The notes beneath the pieces were generated by a model. The model saw only the letters and a program-made list of their open reading frames with translations, had not been told where the DNA came from and did not search any database. Made by a program: the position numbers and the translations under genes. A stretch of 11,556 nt of DNA from the NCBI GenBank assembly GCA_947460065.1, contig CANHGF010000042.1, positions 1-11,556 on the forward strand, given 5' to 3'. The DNA is from Comamonadaceae bacterium. Lineage in GTDB: Bacteria; Pseudomonadota; Gammaproteobacteria; Burkholderiales; Burkholderiaceae_C. How positions within the stretch are numbered: position 1 is the stretch's first letter; each line of letters opens with the position of its first letter. Below, piece by piece: positions 1-6,207 of the stretch.

Positions 1-171
1 AAAGGCCTTCATCATGGCCACGGCGATCTTGTTGGGCTCGAAGGGCACCACGGCGCCGTTGCGGCGAATGATCTGGTAGCTGGCGTAGACCGAGGCCTGG
101 GGGCTTTCGATCGGCGTGCTCAAGCCGGGGTTGCTGGAGCCGGTGAAGGGAGCTTGGGTGGCGGTTTGCAT
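1..171 (-). CDS. nrdA: Ribonucleoside-diphosphate reductase, alpha (large) subunit, 5' end only
   Basis: Only the first 57 codons are in the window; the gene runs off the left edge. Class Ia ribonucleotide reductase reduces ribonucleoside diphosphates to deoxyribonucleotides in the cytoplasm, with NrdB as radical-generating partner. The visible protein has a variable, Ser/Pro-rich N-terminus (residues 1-29) and then the start of the ATP-cone allosteric domain: YQIIRRNGAVVPFEPNKI at 32-49, followed by AVAMMKAF, which is a characteristic ATP-cone opening. The start is ATG at 171-169, preceded by an AGAGGA-type Shine-Dalgarno (SD) sequence about 3-5 bases upstream. Assignment to NrdA rather than another ATP-cone protein (NrdR, NrdD, NrdJ) rests on the N-terminal layout and on the NrdR-type promoter upstream. 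The catalytic domain is not visible, so a class II or III enzyme cannot be excluded from this fragment alone. Confidence 0.85.
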   Translation of the reverse strand, partial: MQTATQAPFTGSSNPGLSTPIESPQASVYASYQIIRRNGAVVPFEPNKIAVAMMKAF

Positions 172-206
172 GTGTCCTCTGACTGTTTTCAATTCTTGTG
201 GGGTGC

Positions 207-221
207 CCTAAGGGACTTAGG
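207..221 (-). other. Small hairpin near the nrdA ribosome-binding region
   Basis: CCTAAG and CTTAGG form a perfect six-pair stem around a three-nt loop, about 35-50 nt upstream of the nrdA start codon. Together with the hairpin at 234-259 it suggests a folded leader. It may be chance; no known motif is recognised. Confidence 0.3.
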
Positions 222-233
222 CTGCCTGACTGT

Positions 234-259
234 GCAGGGATGCTGATCTTGCATCCTGC
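234..259 (-). other. Hairpin in the nrdA leader
   Basis: GCAGGATGC and GCATCCCTGC form a nine-pair stem with one bulged base and a seven-nt loop. It has no U-run after it in the direction of nrdA transcription, so it is not a terminator. It lies about 65-90 nt upstream of the nrdA start codon. It could be a structural or regulatory leader element; no known riboswitch is recognised. Confidence 0.4.
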
Positions 260-288
260 GTACAGAATGAACGTAAAAAAATGAATCC

Positions 289-324
289 AAAAAAAAGTGT
301 GCCGAGTTCGCGCCTATGGGCACA
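289..324 (-). terminator. Possible attenuator in the nrdA leader
   Basis: In the minus-strand transcript a stem TGTGCC/GGCACA (arms 324-319 and 303-298) closes a 15-nt loop. After one C it is followed by eight consecutive U (296-289). This is the arrangement of an intrinsic terminator, placed about 70-105 nt after the predicted nrdA transcription start and about 120 nt before the start codon. The stem is short, at six base pairs, so termination could be partial or absent. A second run of seven U follows at 281-275. Confidence 0.35.
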
Positions 325-397
325 GGCCTGGATCGCAGGGATCTGAAACATCGGGGGTGGGGCGGACATCGACCGGGGTGTTTGTTCAGCGCCTAAG

Positions 398-411
398 CAC
401 TATACCTAGGG
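398..411 (-). promoter_or_regulatory. NrdR box, promoter-proximal
   Basis: The plus strand reads CACTATACCTAGGG, an imperfect match to the NrdR repressor box (a partly palindromic CWATATATWG-type core). It covers the -10 hexamer of the nrdA promoter. NrdR is the ATP/dATP-sensing repressor of ribonucleotide reductase genes and normally binds two such boxes. This copy is the weaker half of the pair: its right arm departs from the palindrome. Confidence 0.6.
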
Positions 412-427
412 CCCAAGGGGAATTCAA
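399..427 (-). promoter_or_regulatory. Sigma-70 promoter of nrdA
   Basis: Read on the minus strand, a -35 hexamer TTGAAT (427-422) and a -10 hexamer TATAGT (404-399) are separated by exactly 17 bases. Each hexamer is close to consensus. The predicted start of transcription is near 392, giving an nrdA leader of about 220 nt. The promoter is bracketed by two NrdR-like boxes, which supports it being the real nrdA promoter. Assigned by eye; no expression data. Confidence 0.7.
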
Positions 428-428
428 G

Positions 429-442
429 CACTAGATGTAGTG
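429..442 (-). promoter_or_regulatory. NrdR box, promoter-distal
   Basis: The sequence CACTAGATGTAGTG is nearly a perfect inverted repeat: CACTA and TAGTG arms around GATG. It fits the NrdR box well and lies immediately upstream of the -35 hexamer. It is 31 bp from the matching position of the proximal box, about three helical turns, as expected for cooperative NrdR binding on one face of DNA. Confidence 0.7.
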
Positions 443-444
443 TT

Positions 445-720
445 TTTGCAATCCAGGCCCTTGCCAGGCGCCAGGCTGCTGAACGGGTCGGTCGGCATGC
501 GGATTCAGGGGTCGGAGTCTCGTGCAGATCCCGACTGCCGGCGCAAGCGTTTGAAAATGTGAACTCGCACAGCGCAAGCCTTGATTCATGCCGATCGCAG
601 CGTGATTCGGTCCGCCAGACCGCATCACGCTTGGCTTTCATGGCCAGGCCGCTGGCATGAGGTGGCCACAATGCACCCCCTGGGAAGTGCTACGCGCAGG
701 CCGCCGCGCCTGTCCGGGTT
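445..720. other. Intergenic region between ampD and nrdA, no convincing gene
   Basis: This 276-base stretch lies between the end of ampD and the nrdA control region. Short open frames cross it on both strands, but none has a recognisable domain, a good ribosome-binding site or a conserved neighbourhood. No tRNA cloverleaf was found. The one clear structure is the inverted repeat at 600-630, listed separately. Confidence 0.5.
600..630. other. Strong hairpin between ampD and nrdA
   Basis: GCGTGAT (600-606) and ATCACGC (624-630) are perfect arms. After one mismatch the stem continues as CGGTC/GACCG around a CGCCA loop, giving twelve pairs in a 31-base span. It lies about 90 bases past the ampD stop and could protect or end the ampD transcript, but no U-run follows on the minus strand. 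On the plus strand a modest TTGGCTTTC follows. A small RNA is also possible. Confidence 0.4.
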
Positions 721-1323
721 TTATCCAGGAAAATTTTTTGGGAAACAGCGCGCAGGCAGGCCCAGCGCCTTTTGCAGGCGGGGCCAGTCAAAGCCCGGAC
801 CGGGGTCTTGCTTGCGCCCGGGCGCCACATGTTCATGCCCGGCCAGGTGCTCGATGGGATGGGCCTGCAAGAGCGCGGCGCACAGGCTGCTCAGGGTTTC
901 ATACTGTGCGGATTCAAACGGCCCGTCGTCCACCCCCTCGAGCTCGATGCCGATGGAGTGGTCGTTGCAATTGTCCCGGCCCAGGTAGTGCGACTGTCCG
1001 GCATGCCAAGCCCGATCGGGGCAGGCTACGAATTGCCAGAGCGCGCCATCGCGCGCGATGAAGAAATGCGCCGACACCTGCAGGCCGCGGATGGACTCAA
1101 AGTAAGGGTGGGCCTGCCAGTCCAGCCGATTGGTGAACAGCTCCTGCACGTGGCCCTGGCCATACTGGCCGGGCGGCAAGCTGATGGCGTGAATGACGAT
1201 CAGGTCTATTGCCACCCCCTCAGGCCGTGCACCAAAGTTGGGCGAGTCCAGTCGGCGCGCATAGCCGTACCAGCCCTCATGCCAGGGCCCGGTCTGCGCG
1301 CCGGTGGCGGGTTTGCCTCTCAC
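721..1323 (-). CDS. ampD: 1,6-anhydro-N-acetylmuramyl-L-alanine amidase AmpD
   Basis: AmpD is a cytoplasmic zinc amidase that removes the stem peptide from anhydro-muropeptides during cell-wall recycling. In many bacteria it thereby keeps AmpR-controlled beta-lactamase low. The 200-residue protein has the Amidase_2 layout. Residue H45 in VIHAIS, H163 in AGHEHVAPGRK and D173 in KQDPGPGFDW fit the three zinc ligands. E127 in IGIELEG and K171 fit the catalytic pair, with spacings like those of E. coli AmpD. No signal peptide is seen, as expected for the cytoplasmic enzyme and unlike AmiD. The start is GTG (1323-1321) with a GAGGG SD a few bases upstream. It overlaps the TGA of the upstream small gene by four bases (GTGA), implying translational coupling. 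Confidence 0.93.
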   Translation of the reverse strand: MRGKPATGAQTGPWHEGWYGYARRLDSPNFGARPEGVAIDLIVIHAISLPPGQYGQGHVQELFTNRLDWQAHPYFESIRGLQVSAHFFIARDGALWQFVACPDRAWHAGQSHYLGRDNCNDHSIGIELEGVDDGPFESAQYETLSSLCAALLQAHPIEHLAGHEHVAPGRKQDPGPGFDWPRLQKALGLPARCFPKNFPG

Positions 1324-1556
1324 TGTCCCTCAGCCGCCTGCCGGTGGGCTGCGCTGCAGTAGCTACCCTTGCCACCTGCGATTGCATCAGCGCCAGGAAG
1401 GTGCACGCCGCAGTGGCGGCAGGCGATCATGTCCTGGGGCGGCGGTGGGGCCGGCGGCTGCTTGGGCGCCTGGCTTTTTCCGGTGCCACGCCGTGCCAGC
1501 GAGCGCCACCACCACAGTGCGAGCAGGGCCAGCGCGATCAGCAACAGGTACTTCAT
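1320..1556 (-). CDS. PP0621-type small membrane-anchored zinc-ribbon protein
   Basis: This 78-residue protein has a hydrophobic N-terminal segment (residues 3-17, ending WWW), a basic stretch, a proline-rich linker (32-40) and a C-terminal cysteine cluster. C46-x2-C49 and C67-x3-H71 look like a small zinc-binding site. This layout matches the uncharacterised PP0621 family of beta- and gammaproteobacteria. The topology suggests a single membrane anchor with a short metal-binding tail. The function is unknown. It lies 6 bases after the YpjD-like gene and overlaps ampD by 4 bases, so the three genes probably form one transcript. The start is ATG at 1556. Confidence 0.75.
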   Translation of the reverse strand: MKYLLLIALALLALWWWRSLARRGTGKSQAPKQPPAPPPPQDMIACRHCGVHLPGADAIAGGKGSYCSAAHRQAAEGQ

Positions 1557-1562
1557 GCGCCG

Positions 1563-2369
1563 TCAGCCTCTTTGCAGGATGACTTCCAGTACGAAGCGCG
1601 AGCCCAGATAGCCGAGCAACAACAGCCCCGCTCCTAAATAGAGCACGCGCACCGCTTGCCGGCCGCGCCAGCCCCGCAGGCGGCGGCCGATCAGCAGGCC
1701 GGCAAAGATGAACCAGGCCAGCACCGAGAACACCGTCTTGTGGTTCAGAGCCTCGTGCATCCGGCCGGCATAGACGGTTTCGGCAAAGTACCAACCAGCC
1801 AGCAGGCTGGCGGTCAGCAGCACAAATCCCGCTTGCACAAAGCGAAAGGTCAGGCGCTCGAGCGTGAGCAGCGGCATGCCTCGGTCTATGTCGGCCATCT
1901 CCCGCAACCGTTTCTCAGAGCGGGCCATCAGCCAGCCGTGCAGCACTGCCGCGGTGAACAGGCCATAGGAGGCGATGCCCAAAGCCCAGTGCAGGGGCAG
2001 CCAGGCCGAGGCAATCGTCTCGTAGCTCACGCCCGGGAAATGTTGGGGCAGCAGCACCGCAACCGTTCCCACACCGGACAGGGGGGAACCCGAGCCCAGT
2101 TGGGGCAGCAGCTCGTTTTCAATCGCAATAACCGCCAGCACCAGCCAGACGGTCATCGACAGGGCCGGCGCAAAGCCAAAGCGCGGCGGCTGCCCGAACA
2201 GCCCCTCGGCCAGACTCAGCGCGTGCAACAGCCAGGCCAGCACAAAAATGGCCCGGCTGGGGCCCTTGCCCAGGCGCTTGCTCGCGATAGCCAGCACCAA
2301 ATAGGCCAGAGCGGCCGCGGTTGCAATCACATAAGCCCAGGCGGGGCTCAAGGCTAGAATCATGCGCAC
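1563..2369 (-). CDS. ypjD: CcsA/YpjD-family inner-membrane protein
   Basis: This 268-residue, strongly hydrophobic protein has about eight predicted membrane segments. It belongs to the CcsA-like (cytochrome c assembly) family, in the branch of E. coli YpjD, which is also next to ffh. Family signs are LPLHWALGIASYGLF in the middle and LNHKTVFSVLAWFIFAGLL near the C-terminus, both carrying histidines of the type that handles haem in CcsA proteins. A role in haem handling is inferred from the family; the YpjD branch itself is poorly characterised. The start is uncertain. GTG at 2369 has a GGAAGG-type SD 7 bases upstream, while ATG at 2363 would start two codons later with worse spacing. It is divergent from ffh, with 52 bases between them. 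Confidence 0.85.
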   Translation of the reverse strand: MRMILALSPAWAYVIATAAALAYLVLAIASKRLGKGPSRAIFVLAWLLHALSLAEGLFGQPPRFGFAPALSMTVWLVLAVIAIENELLPQLGSGSPLSGVGTVAVLLPQHFPGVSYETIASAWLPLHWALGIASYGLFTAAVLHGWLMARSEKRLREMADIDRGMPLLTLERLTFRFVQAGFVLLTASLLAGWYFAETVYAGRMHEALNHKTVFSVLAWFIFAGLLIGRRLRGWRGRQAVRVLYLGAGLLLLGYLGSRFVLEVILQRG

Positions 2370-2421
2370 AGTTTAGCCTTCCACCCACTTCGGCGCCGAG
2401 CTTGCCCTTGCGCCGCCATCC

Positions 2422-3807
2422 ATGGCCTCAGCCCTTAGCGACAAACTCACTCGCCTGGTCAAGCAATTGCGTGGCCAGGCGCGCATCACCGAGTCCAATG
2501 TGCAGGACATGCTGCGCGAGGTGCGCATGGCCCTGCTAGAGGCCGACGTGGCGCTGCCCGTGGTGCGTGACTTCATCGCTCGGGTGAAAGAAAAAGCCCT
2601 GGGCCAGGAGGTGTTGGGTTCGCTCTCGCCGGGACAGGCGCTGGTGGGTATCGTCAATCGCGAGCTGGCCGCCACCATGGGCGAGTGCGTGGCCGACATC
2701 AATCTGGCGGTGCAGCCGCCGGCGGTGATCCTGATGGCCGGCCTGCAAGGCGCCGGCAAGACCACCACGACGGCCAAGCTGGCCAAGCACCTGATTGAAA
2801 AGCGCAAGAAGAAGGTGCTGACCGTCTCCGGCGACGTCTACCGTCCTGCCGCCATCGAGCAGCTCAAGATGGTGACCGCCCAGGCCGGTGCCCAGTGGTT
2901 TGAAAGCCGCGCCGATCAAAAGCCGGTGGACATCGCCCGGGCTGCGCTGGAATATGCCCGCAGTCACTACTTTGACGTGCTGCTGGTCGATACCGCTGGC
3001 CGTCTGGCCATCGACGAAGCGCTGATGGATGAGATCAAGGCCCTGCATGCCGAGCTCAAGCCGGTCGAGACCTTGTTTGTGGTCGACGCCATGCAGGGTC
3101 AGGACGCGATCAACACCGCCAAGGCCTTCAGCGAGGCGCTGCCGCTGACCGGCATTGTGCTGACCAAGCTCGACGGCGATTCACGCGGTGGTGCCGCGCT
3201 GTCGGTGCGGCAGATCACCGGCGCGCCGATCAAGTTCGCCGGCGTCTCCGAAAAGATCGACGGACTGGAAGTGTTCGACGCCGAGCGCCACGCCGGTCGC
3301 ATCCTGGGCATGGGCGACATTCTGGCCCTGGTCGAGCAGGTCAGCGCGGGCGTCGACATGGAAGCGGCGCAAAAGCTTGCTGCCAAGGTCAAGAGCGGCG
3401 CCGGTTTTGACCTCAATGATTTTTTGGCCCAGATCCAGCAAATGAAACAGATGGGCGGGCTGTCGAGTCTGATGGACAAGCTGCCCTCGCAGCTGTCGGC
3501 CAAGGCCGCCGACATGGACCTGGGCAAGGTCGAAAAAGACATCGCGCGCAAGCAAGGCATCATCCACAGCATGACGCCGAAAGAGCGCGCCAAGCCTGAG
3601 CTGATCAAGGCCACCCGCAAGAAACGCATCGCCCTGGGCGCCGGCGTTCAAGTGCAGGACGTCAACCGGCTGCTCAATGAGTTCGAGCAGATGCAGGGCA
3701 TGATGAAAAAAATGCAAGGCGGCGGCATGATGAAGATGCTCAAGCGCATGGGCGGGATGAAGGGTATGGCCGGCATGAAGGGTATGCCAGGCATGCCCAA
3801 GTTCTGA
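2422..3807 (+). CDS. ffh: Signal recognition particle GTPase Ffh (SRP54)
   Basis: Ffh binds 4.5S RNA and the signal sequences of nascent membrane proteins, then docks with the receptor FtsY to deliver ribosomes to the translocon. The 461-residue protein shows all three domains. The N domain is at about 1-90. The G domain has GLQGAGKT at 107-114, DTAGR at 190-194 and TKLDGD at 248-253. The M domain runs from about 328 and ends in a Met/Gly-rich tail with repeated GMKGM-like units. Length is normal for the family. The ATG at 2422 gives the usual N-terminus (MASALSDKL), but no clear SD precedes it. A TAGAAT -10-like hexamer at 2355-2360 is a candidate promoter element without a good -35. It is convergent with miaB, 33 bases apart. 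Confidence 0.97.
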   Translation: MASALSDKLTRLVKQLRGQARITESNVQDMLREVRMALLEADVALPVVRDFIARVKEKALGQEVLGSLSPGQALVGIVNRELAATMGECVADINLAVQPPAVILMAGLQGAGKTTTTAKLAKHLIEKRKKKVLTVSGDVYRPAAIEQLKMVTAQAGAQWFESRADQKPVDIARAALEYARSHYFDVLLVDTAGRLAIDEALMDEIKALHAELKPVETLFVVDAMQGQDAINTAKAFSEALPLTGIVLTKLDGDSRGGAALSVRQITGAPIKFAGVSEKIDGLEVFDAERHAGRILGMGDILALVEQVSAGVDMEAAQKLAAKVKSGAGFDLNDFLAQIQQMKQMGGLSSLMDKLPSQLSAKAADMDLGKVEKDIARKQGIIHSMTPKERAKPELIKATRKKRIALGAGVQVQDVNRLLNEFEQMQGMMKKMQGGGMMKMLKRMGGMKGMAGMKGMPGMPKF

Positions 3808-3840
3808 GCGATCGGCTCCGCCCGGCTCTAGCTCTGTAGG

Positions 3841-5175
3841 CTAGGCACTCGCTGCCTCAAGCACCCGCCCGCGCAGGGCGCGCTGCATGGCCTCGGTCAC
3901 CTGCACATCGATCATCTGGCCGATCAGGCGCGGATGACCTTCAAAGTTGACCACCCGGTTGCATTCGGTGCGGCCCATCAGCTCCTGTTTGTTCTTGCGC
4001 GAGCTGCCTTCGACCAGGATGCGCTGCACCGTGCCGGCGCGGCTGGCGCTGATGGCGCGCACCTGCTCATCGAGGCTGGCCTGCAGCCGCGCCAGGCGCG
4101 CCTGTTTGACACTGTGCGGCGTATCGTCCTGCAAATTGGCGGCCGGCGTGCCCGGCCGTGGGCTGAAGATAAAGGAAAACGAGGTGTCGTAGCCCACCTC
4201 GTCCACCAGTCGCATCAGCTTGTCGAAGTCCTCGTCGGTTTCGCCCGGAAAGCCGACGATGAAGTCGCTGCTCATGGCCAGATCGGGCCGGATCGCGCGC
4301 AGCTTGCGCACCGTGCTCTTGTACTGCAAGGCGGTATAGCCGCGCTTCATGGCCATCAGGATGCGGTCGCTGCCGTGCTGCACCGGTAGGTGCAGGTGGT
4401 TGACCAGCTTAGGCACCTTGGCATAAACATCGATCAGGCGCTGGGTGAACTCATTGGGATGGCTGGTGGTGTAGCGGATGCGCTCGATGCCGGGGATGTC
4501 GGCGACATATTCAATGAGCGTGGCAAAGTCGGCGATCTCGGCGCTCTCGCCCATGGCGCCGCGATAGGCGTTGACGTTTTGGCCCAGCAGGGTGACTTCA
4601 CGCACACCCTGATCGGCCAGCTCGGCCACCTCGACCAGCACGCTATCGAGCGGGCGCGAGACCTCGTCCCCACGGGTGTAAGGCACCACGCAGTAGCTGC
4701 AGAACTTGGAGCAGCCTTCCATGATGGAGACGAAAGCAGCAGGGCCGTCCTTGCGCGCCGGCGGCAAGTGGTCGAACTTCTCGATCTCCGGAAAGCGGAT
4801 GTCTACCTGCGGCCGGCCCTGCGCGCGCCGCGCATCGAGCAGCTCCGGCAGCCGGTGCAGGGTTTGCGGGCCGAACACCACGTCCACATAGGGCGCGCGG
4901 GCGATGATCTCGGACCCCTCCTGGCTGGCCACGCAGCCGCCGACGCCAATGAGCACGCCTTTGGCCTTGAGGTGCTTGACGCGGCCGAGGTCTGAAAATA
5001 CCTTTTCTTGCGCCTTCTCGCGCACCGAGCAGGTGTTGAAAAGAATCAGGTCGGCCTGTTCAGGATCCTGGGTGGGTTCATAGCCTTGGGCTGCGTTGAG
5101 CACGTCGGACATCTTGCCCGAGTCGTATTCATTCATCTGGCAGCCGAAGGTCTTGATGTAGACCTTCTTGCTCAT
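3841..5175 (-). CDS. miaB: tRNA-2-methylthio-N6-dimethylallyladenosine synthase MiaB
   Basis: MiaB is a radical-SAM enzyme that adds a methylthio group to i6A37 of tRNAs reading UNN codons. The 444-residue protein has the UPF0004 N-terminal domain with cluster cysteines C12 (TFGCQMN), C49 (NTCSVREKA) and C81 (GGCVASQEG). The radical-SAM CxxxCxxC motif is C155-C159-C162 (GCSKFCSYC). A TRAM domain lies at the C-terminus. The start chosen is ATG 5175, giving [15 protein letters not shown] as in relatives. A longer in-frame reading back to 5295 would begin with TTG, practically at the predicted transcription start, and adds a low-complexity leader, so it is rejected. No strong SD precedes 5175. 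A short upstream ORF overlapping the start (5172-5219) may drive initiation by coupling. Confidence 0.96.
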   Translation of the reverse strand: MSKKVYIKTFGCQMNEYDSGKMSDVLNAAQGYEPTQDPEQADLILFNTCSVREKAQEKVFSDLGRVKHLKAKGVLIGVGGCVASQEGSEIIARAPYVDVVFGPQTLHRLPELLDARRAQGRPQVDIRFPEIEKFDHLPPARKDGPAAFVSIMEGCSKFCSYCVVPYTRGDEVSRPLDSVLVEVAELADQGVREVTLLGQNVNAYRGAMGESAEIADFATLIEYVADIPGIERIRYTTSHPNEFTQRLIDVYAKVPKLVNHLHLPVQHGSDRILMAMKRGYTALQYKSTVRKLRAIRPDLAMSSDFIVGFPGETDEDFDKLMRLVDEVGYDTSFSFIFSPRPGTPAANLQDDTPHSVKQARLARLQASLDEQVRAISASRAGTVQRILVEGSSRKNKQELMGRTECNRVVNFEGHPRLIGQMIDVQVTEAMQRALRGRVLEAASA

Positions 5176-5219
5176 AGGGCGGCTCGGCGGGGGGAGGGGT
5201 TCAGTACGCAGCGGTTCAT
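5172..5219 (-). promoter_or_regulatory. Possible 15-codon leader ORF overlapping the miaB start
   Basis: On the minus strand an ATG at 5219 opens [15 protein letters not shown] and stops at TGA 5174-5172. This stop overlaps the miaB ATG as ATGA. miaB itself lacks a clear SD, so translation could reach it by termination-reinitiation. The mini-ORF has only a weak SD (GGACAC) itself. No database support; it may be chance. Confidence 0.2.
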
Positions 5220-5303
5220 GGTGTGTGTCCAGAGGCTGGGGAGGAGTCAGCGATTTTTCGCCCGCTCTAAGCCAAAAGTTGCTCAGGCGACGCAAGGCGC
5301 TGC

Positions 5304-5309
5304 ACTATA
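5304..5309 (-). promoter_or_regulatory. Candidate -10 element for miaB
   Basis: TATAGT on the minus strand matches five of six consensus positions, about 130 bases upstream of the miaB ATG and just past the end of the amidohydrolase gene. No convincing -35 is found at the right distance, so confidence is low. If real, transcription would start near 5297. Confidence 0.3.
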
Positions 5310-5315
5310 CACGCA

Positions 5316-5354
5316 GCCCGCTACCGGGCCGGCTTGTTCAGGCCGCTTGCGGCC
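5316..5354 (-). terminator. Two tandem hairpins at the end of the amidohydrolase operon
   Basis: GGCCGC-TT-GCGGCC (5341-5354) covers the last codons of the amidohydrolase gene. GCCCG-CTAC-CGGGC (5316-5329) follows right after its stop. Both are compact GC-rich stems. Neither is followed by a U-run on the minus strand, so they are weak terminator candidates, or Rho-limiting structures between this operon and miaB. Confidence 0.25.
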
Positions 5355-6207
5355 AGTCCAGCATCTCGGATAAGGCCCGCCCCATCACCCAGGGCAGGTC
5401 CTGGGCGGGCAGAAAGTCGAGCTCTTGCGTGAAATGCTCAAGCGCCTCCCGGTAGCTGCAGGGCAGCCGCGACACGTCCGAGCCCCAGAGCATGCGTTTG
5501 GGACCGAAGGCCTGGTAGATCTGCTGGAGGTAGGGCTTGAAGTTTGGGAAGGGATAGGCCTCGGTGCTGTAGCAGGGCACGGCCGAGGCCTTGACCGCCA
5601 CCATTGGATGCCTGGCCAGGGTCAGCAATTGCCGGATGTCGTCCTCGCACTGCGTGTCGCGGTGGTTGCTGTGCAGGCCCAGGTGATCGACGATCAGACG
5701 CAGCCCAGGGTGCCGGCTGGCCACGGTGGCCACGTCGGCCAGCCGGCCCGGGATGAGCAGCATCAGGGGAATGCCCAGGCGCTCGCAGTCGGACCAGAAC
5801 CCATCGATGGAGCCCTCATCCAGCCAGCGGCTCCACTGCGGCTGGTGAAAGGTCATGCGTATGCCCGCCATATGAGGCTGCTCTCGCCAGCCGAGCAAAG
5901 CCTCGCGAGCGCCTGGTGCGCTCGGATCGAAGCGGCCCATCACAATGAAGCGATCGGGGTACTGTGCGGCCGCTTCCAGGGCGCACAGATTGCTGTCGCC
6001 GGCCGGAGAGGGCGGCACGATCACCGCGCGCGCCACGCCGGCGGCGTCCATCATGGCGACCATTTCATCGGCGCCGATCGGTTCGGCCCGATGGGGACGC
6101 GCACCCGGTACCGCCACAAAGCCACCTTTGCCCAGGCTCTGCGCCGGCCAGGGACGCTCGGCCGAGTGAGCTTGCCAGACATGGACCTGAGCGTCGGTGA
6201 CGATCAT
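5338..6207 (-). CDS. Amidohydrolase-2 / COG3618 TIM-barrel hydrolase (A), Gln-x-His variant
   Basis: This 289-residue protein belongs to the amidohydrolase-related family (PF04909, COG3618), which includes 2-pyrone-4,6-dicarboxylate hydrolase LigI, L-fuconolactonase and sulfomuconolactone hydrolase. These enzymes open lactone rings. Visible signs are DAQVHVW at residues 5-11 on the first strand, DHLG at 174-177, K206 in VAVKAS and WGSD at 241-244, whose Asp is the usual catalytic base position. The first motif has Gln in place of the first His of HxH; this variant is found in a recognised subgroup of the family. No signal peptide, so probably cytoplasmic. Its ATG overlaps the stop of the preceding hydrolase gene (ATGA), so it is the last gene of the minus-strand operon. 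The substrate is unknown; a lactone of an aromatic or sugar-acid pathway is the best guess. Confidence 0.85.
   Translation of the reverse strand: MIVTDAQVHVWQAHSAERPWPAQSLGKGGFVAVPGARPHRAEPIGADEMVAMMDAAGVARAVIVPPSPAGDSNLCALEAAAQYPDRFIVMGRFDPSAPGAREALLGWREQPHMAGIRMTFHQPQWSRWLDEGSIDGFWSDCERLGIPLMLLIPGRLADVATVASRHPGLRLIVDHLGLHSNHRDTQCEDDIRQLLTLARHPMVAVKASAVPCYSTEAYPFPNFKPYLQQIYQAFGPKRMLWGSDVSRLPCSYREALEHFTQELDFLPAQDLPWVMGRALSEMLDWPQAA

Noticed and set aside
325-459. Inverted repeat GGCCTGGATCGC / GCAATCCAGGCC flanking the nrdA promoter
   Set aside because: Eleven of twelve positions match and the midpoint is near the predicted transcription start. However, a repeat of this size is not improbable by chance in GC-rich DNA and fits no known mechanism.
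393-671. 92-codon minus-strand frame in the ampD-nrdA gap
   Set aside because: It runs across the NrdR boxes and the nrdA promoter, has no known domain and no good ribosome-binding site. The region is better explained as regulatory.
1656-2357. 233-codon plus-strand open frame opposite the CcsA-family gene
   Set aside because: Rich in Gln, Gly, His and Arg with no domain, as expected for the complement of a membrane-protein gene.
3808-3840. Bidirectional terminator between ffh and miaB
   Set aside because: Only a four-pair stem (TAGC/GCTA) can be drawn and there is no T-run on either strand.
4390-4995. 201-codon plus-strand open frame inside miaB
   Set aside because: Antisense to well-conserved MiaB cysteine and radical-SAM motifs. 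Composition is that of a codon-bias shadow.
5176-5295. N-terminal extension of MiaB starting at 5295
   Set aside because: The start would be TTG, at the edge of the predicted promoter. The added segment is low-complexity, and the family begins at [13 protein letters not shown].
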